Assembly: GCF_002090135.1 (NCBI RefSeq)
Contig: NZ_BBRL01000004.1
Coordinates: 930,001 to 994,000, forward strand
Direction of reading: 5' to 3'
Length of the DNA: 64,000 bases
Source of the DNA: Demequina sp. NBRC 110055
GTDB lineage: Bacteria > Actinomycetota > Actinomycetes > Actinomycetales > Demequinaceae
The notes under the pieces: generated by a model
The model's database searches: none
Seen by the model: the letters and a program-made list of their open reading frames with translations, nothing else
Told to the model about the DNA's origin: nothing
Program-made: the position numbers and the translations under genes
Shown: one piece after another, positions 62,285 through 64,000 of the stretch
Layout of the letters: every line of letters begins with the position of its first letter
Position numbering within the stretch: position 1 is the first letter of the stretch

Positions 62285-63019
62285 TTAGCGGTGCGTGACG
62301 CGCGCGAGGAATTCCTGCGTCTCGGGGCGCTGGGGTGCGTCGAAGATCTGCGCCGGAGGCCCGGACTCGATGATCCGGCCGCCGTGCATGAACACCACGC
62401 GGTCCGCGACGTCGCGCGCGAAGGCCATCTCGTGGGTGGCCATGAGGATCGTGGAGCCCGCGTCCTTGAGGCCGCGCACCAGGTCCAGCACCTCGCCCAC
62501 GAGCATGGGGTCGAGGGCGGAGGTGATCTCGTCGAGCAGGAGCAGCTCGGGGTCGGTGAGGATGGCGCGCACGATGGCGACGCGCTGCTGCTGGCCGCCC
62601 GAGAGGCGGTCGGGGTAGGCGTCGACCTTGTCGCCCAGGCCGAACCGGGTCAGCAGCTCGACACCGCGCGCGCGAGCGGCCGCGCCGTCCTGCCCGTGCA
62701 CCTGGCGTGCGGCGAGGGTGACGTTGTCGATGACCTTCATGTGCGGGAACAGGTTGAACTGCTGGAAGACCACGCCGATGCGCGAGCGCACCCTGTCGGC
62801 GTCCACACGCGGGTCGGAGATGTCGTCGCCGGACAGCACGATGCGGCCGTCATCGATGCGCTCGATGAGGTTGATGGTGCGCAGCAGCGTGGACTTGCCC
62901 GAGCCGGAGGCGCCGATGAGGACCACGACCTCGTGCTGGGCCAGCGTAAGGTCCACGCCCGACAGGACCGTGTTGTCCCCGAAGGACTTCCACAGGTCCG
63001 AGATCTCGAGGACGTTCAT
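62285..63019 (-). CDS. Polar amino-acid ABC transporter, ATP-binding protein
   Basis: A 244-residue ATPase. Walker A GASGSGKST, Q-loop VVFQQFNLFPHM, signature LSGGQQQR, Walker B LLLLDEITSALDP and H-loop THEM place it with GlnQ/HisP-type importers. Third gene of a minus-strand operon after the binding protein and permease; its start overlaps the permease stop by four bases. Confidence 0.95.
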   Translation of the reverse strand: MNVLEISDLWKSFGDNTVLSGVDLTLAQHEVVVLIGASGSGKSTLLRTINLIERIDDGRIVLSGDDISDPRVDADRVRSRIGVVFQQFNLFPHMKVIDNVTLAARQVHGQDGAAARARGVELLTRFGLGDKVDAYPDRLSGGQQQRVAIVRAILTDPELLLLDEITSALDPMLVGEVLDLVRGLKDAGSTILMATHEMAFARDVADRVVFMHGGRIIESGPPAQIFDAPQRPETQEFLARVTHR

Positions 63020-63894
63020 ACGGTGCCTCCGATCTGCTCACGCATATTCATGCGCCCGGCCACATAATCCGTCAGGCGGGTCAGCGGCACGGAGATCGCC
63101 ACGAACAGCAGCGCCGCGACCACGTAGGGCGTGAAGTTGTAGGTCGAGGCCACGTCGATCTGTGCGGCGCGGATCGCGTCCACTGCGCCCAGCACGGAGA
63201 TGAGGCCCACGTCCTTCTGCATCGACACGAAGTCGTTCATGAGGGCGGGGATGACCTTGCGCACACCCTGGGGGATCACCACGAGGCGCAGCGTCTTGCC
63301 GTGGGAGAGCCCCAGCGAGCGTGCGGCGATGCGCTGGGAGGGGTGGACGGCCTCCATGCCCGCGCGCAGCACCTCGGCGACGTACGCCGAGTAGCACAGG
63401 CCGATGGCGATGGTGCCCCACACGGCGGCGTCCATGCGCGGGAAGATATCCAGCGCCGGGATGCCGAAGCCCACGAGGTACAGCACGATCAGCACGGGCA
63501 TGCCGCGGAACAGGTCCACGTAGATGGTGGCGACGGCGCGCAGCGGGAAGAACACGGGCCCGCGCAGCGAGCGCAGCACGGCCAAGAGCGTGCCGAAAAT
63601 GGCGACGCCGATCGCGGCGAAGAACAGCGCGCGGATGTTGAGCCAGAGGCCCTTGAGAATGCCCGCGAAGCTGTCGCGGCCGATCTCCCAGTTGAAGAAG
63701 GACTCCTTGACGGCCTCCCACCCGGGGGTGTTGACCACGATCAGGGAGGCGATGACGGTGAAGGCCACCGTCGAGCCCACGGCGATGAGCACGGAGCGCC
63801 GCGAGGCGCGTTGACGGTATTGCCGTCGCTCGATCTCGAGGGCGCTGACCTCGTGGGTCACGTCACTCGCGGACTGCGACGCTCCGTTGCTCAT
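63016..63894 (-). CDS. Polar amino-acid ABC transporter, permease
   Basis: A 292-residue HisMQ-type permease. An unusual cytosolic N terminus (about 30 residues, Ser/Glu/Arg-rich) precedes a first membrane helix, then the conserved core. The EAA loop reads EVLRAGMEAVHPSQRIAARSLG. Only one permease gene is present, so it probably works as a homodimer. Substrate class is inferred from the ATPase and binding protein. Confidence 0.94.
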   Translation of the reverse strand: MSNGASQSASDVTHEVSALEIERRQYRQRASRRSVLIAVGSTVAFTVIASLIVVNTPGWEAVKESFFNWEIGRDSFAGILKGLWLNIRALFFAAIGVAIFGTLLAVLRSLRGPVFFPLRAVATIYVDLFRGMPVLIVLYLVGFGIPALDIFPRMDAAVWGTIAIGLCYSAYVAEVLRAGMEAVHPSQRIAARSLGLSHGKTLRLVVIPQGVRKVIPALMNDFVSMQKDVGLISVLGAVDAIRAAQIDVASTYNFTPYVVAALLFVAISVPLTRLTDYVAGRMNMREQIGGTV

Positions 63895-63907
63895 GCCGAG
63901 GATTGTC

Positions 63908-64000
63908 CTAGTTCAGGACGGGAACGTCGACCGCGTCCGAGAGCCACTCGGTCTCGAGCGCGGCGAGCGTGCCATCGGCGGCGAGCGCGTCGACCGCCTC
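63908..64000 (-). CDS. C-terminal end of an amino-acid substrate-binding protein (partial)
   Basis: Reading inward from the window edge, 30 codons are open to TAG at 63908-63910: EAVDALAADGTLAALETEWL and a short tail. DAL-x-ADGTL-x-xLxxxW is the usual C terminus of SBP family 3 proteins. It lies directly upstream of the permease on the same strand, completing the operon. Confidence 0.82.
   Translation of the reverse strand, partial: EAVDALAADGTLAALETEWLSDAVDVPVLN

Noticed and set aside
1-64000. CRISPR array
   Set aside because: No regularly spaced repeats of 25-40 bases. The dispersed motif is short and irregularly spaced.

Overview
The window is high-GC (roughly 70%) DNA from an actinobacterium, most likely of the order Micrococcales. 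This is inferred from a DtxR-type regulator with all metal ligands, a Glp/GlpR (SepX) division pair, the order pmt-rsmI-metG-tatD-Rpf-like-rsmA-ispE, a tRNA-Gln-glmU-prs-rplY-pth block, frequent GTG/TTG starts and ATGA/GTGA overlaps. No 16S gene is present, so genus is not assigned.

Layout. 1-3.6 kb: end of UDP-glucose dehydrogenase, DtxR regulator, NlpC/P60 hydrolase, aldo/keto reductase, tRNA-Arg. 3.8-11.7 kb: a 1,363-residue degenerate helicase/nuclease-like protein, FmdB protein, 5-formyl-THF cyclo-ligase, then glp, a GNAT and glpR/sepX. 11.9-17.4 kb: secreted beta-helix protein, GT4 and GH92 mannosidase. 17.6-20.3 kb: HdeD-like protein, SDR, tRNA-Ala, sirtuin. 20.4-23.4 kb: an unusual ketosynthase/haem-oxygenase-like-oxidase cluster. 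23.4-34.5 kb: cardiolipin synthase, Pif1-BRCT helicase, transglutaminase-like protein, FKBP lipoprotein, AI-2E-type exporter, ornithine cyclodeaminase with a divergent Lrp regulator, a CsoR/CstR-type operator with a rhodanese lipoprotein, and protein mannosyltransferase. 34.6-43.0 kb: rsmI, VanY-like peptidase, metG, tatD, Rpf-like protein, rsmA, ispE, mscL, TetR. 43.1-50.7 kb: a decayed mobile island in tRNA-Gln. 51-64 kb: glmU, prs, PAP2 and DUF1206 proteins, rplY, pth, a beta-phosphoglucomutase/GH65 phosphorylase pair, an OYE-type flavoprotein and an amino-acid ABC transporter.

The most striking signal is not a gene. A 13-14 base motif, GGCCGATGCCGTGG, occurs as an exact 13-mer 14 times on the two strands, against far fewer than one expected. 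It lies inside genes (usually read A-D-A-V) and between genes. It or close variants also form inverted pairs that make terminator-like hairpins, as DNA uptake sequences do in Neisseria and Pasteurellaceae. It is absent from the tRNA-Gln island, which fits foreign origin of the island.

The island is bounded by 34-base repeats of the tRNA-Gln 3' end (attL 43076-43109, attR 50740-50773). It carries small phage-like genes, a nonsense-broken tape-measure remnant, a zinc-ribbon ORF with an in-frame TGA, several small membrane proteins and a possible defence protein. No integrase is recognisable. It separates tRNA-Gln from glmU, which are normally neighbours in actinobacteria.
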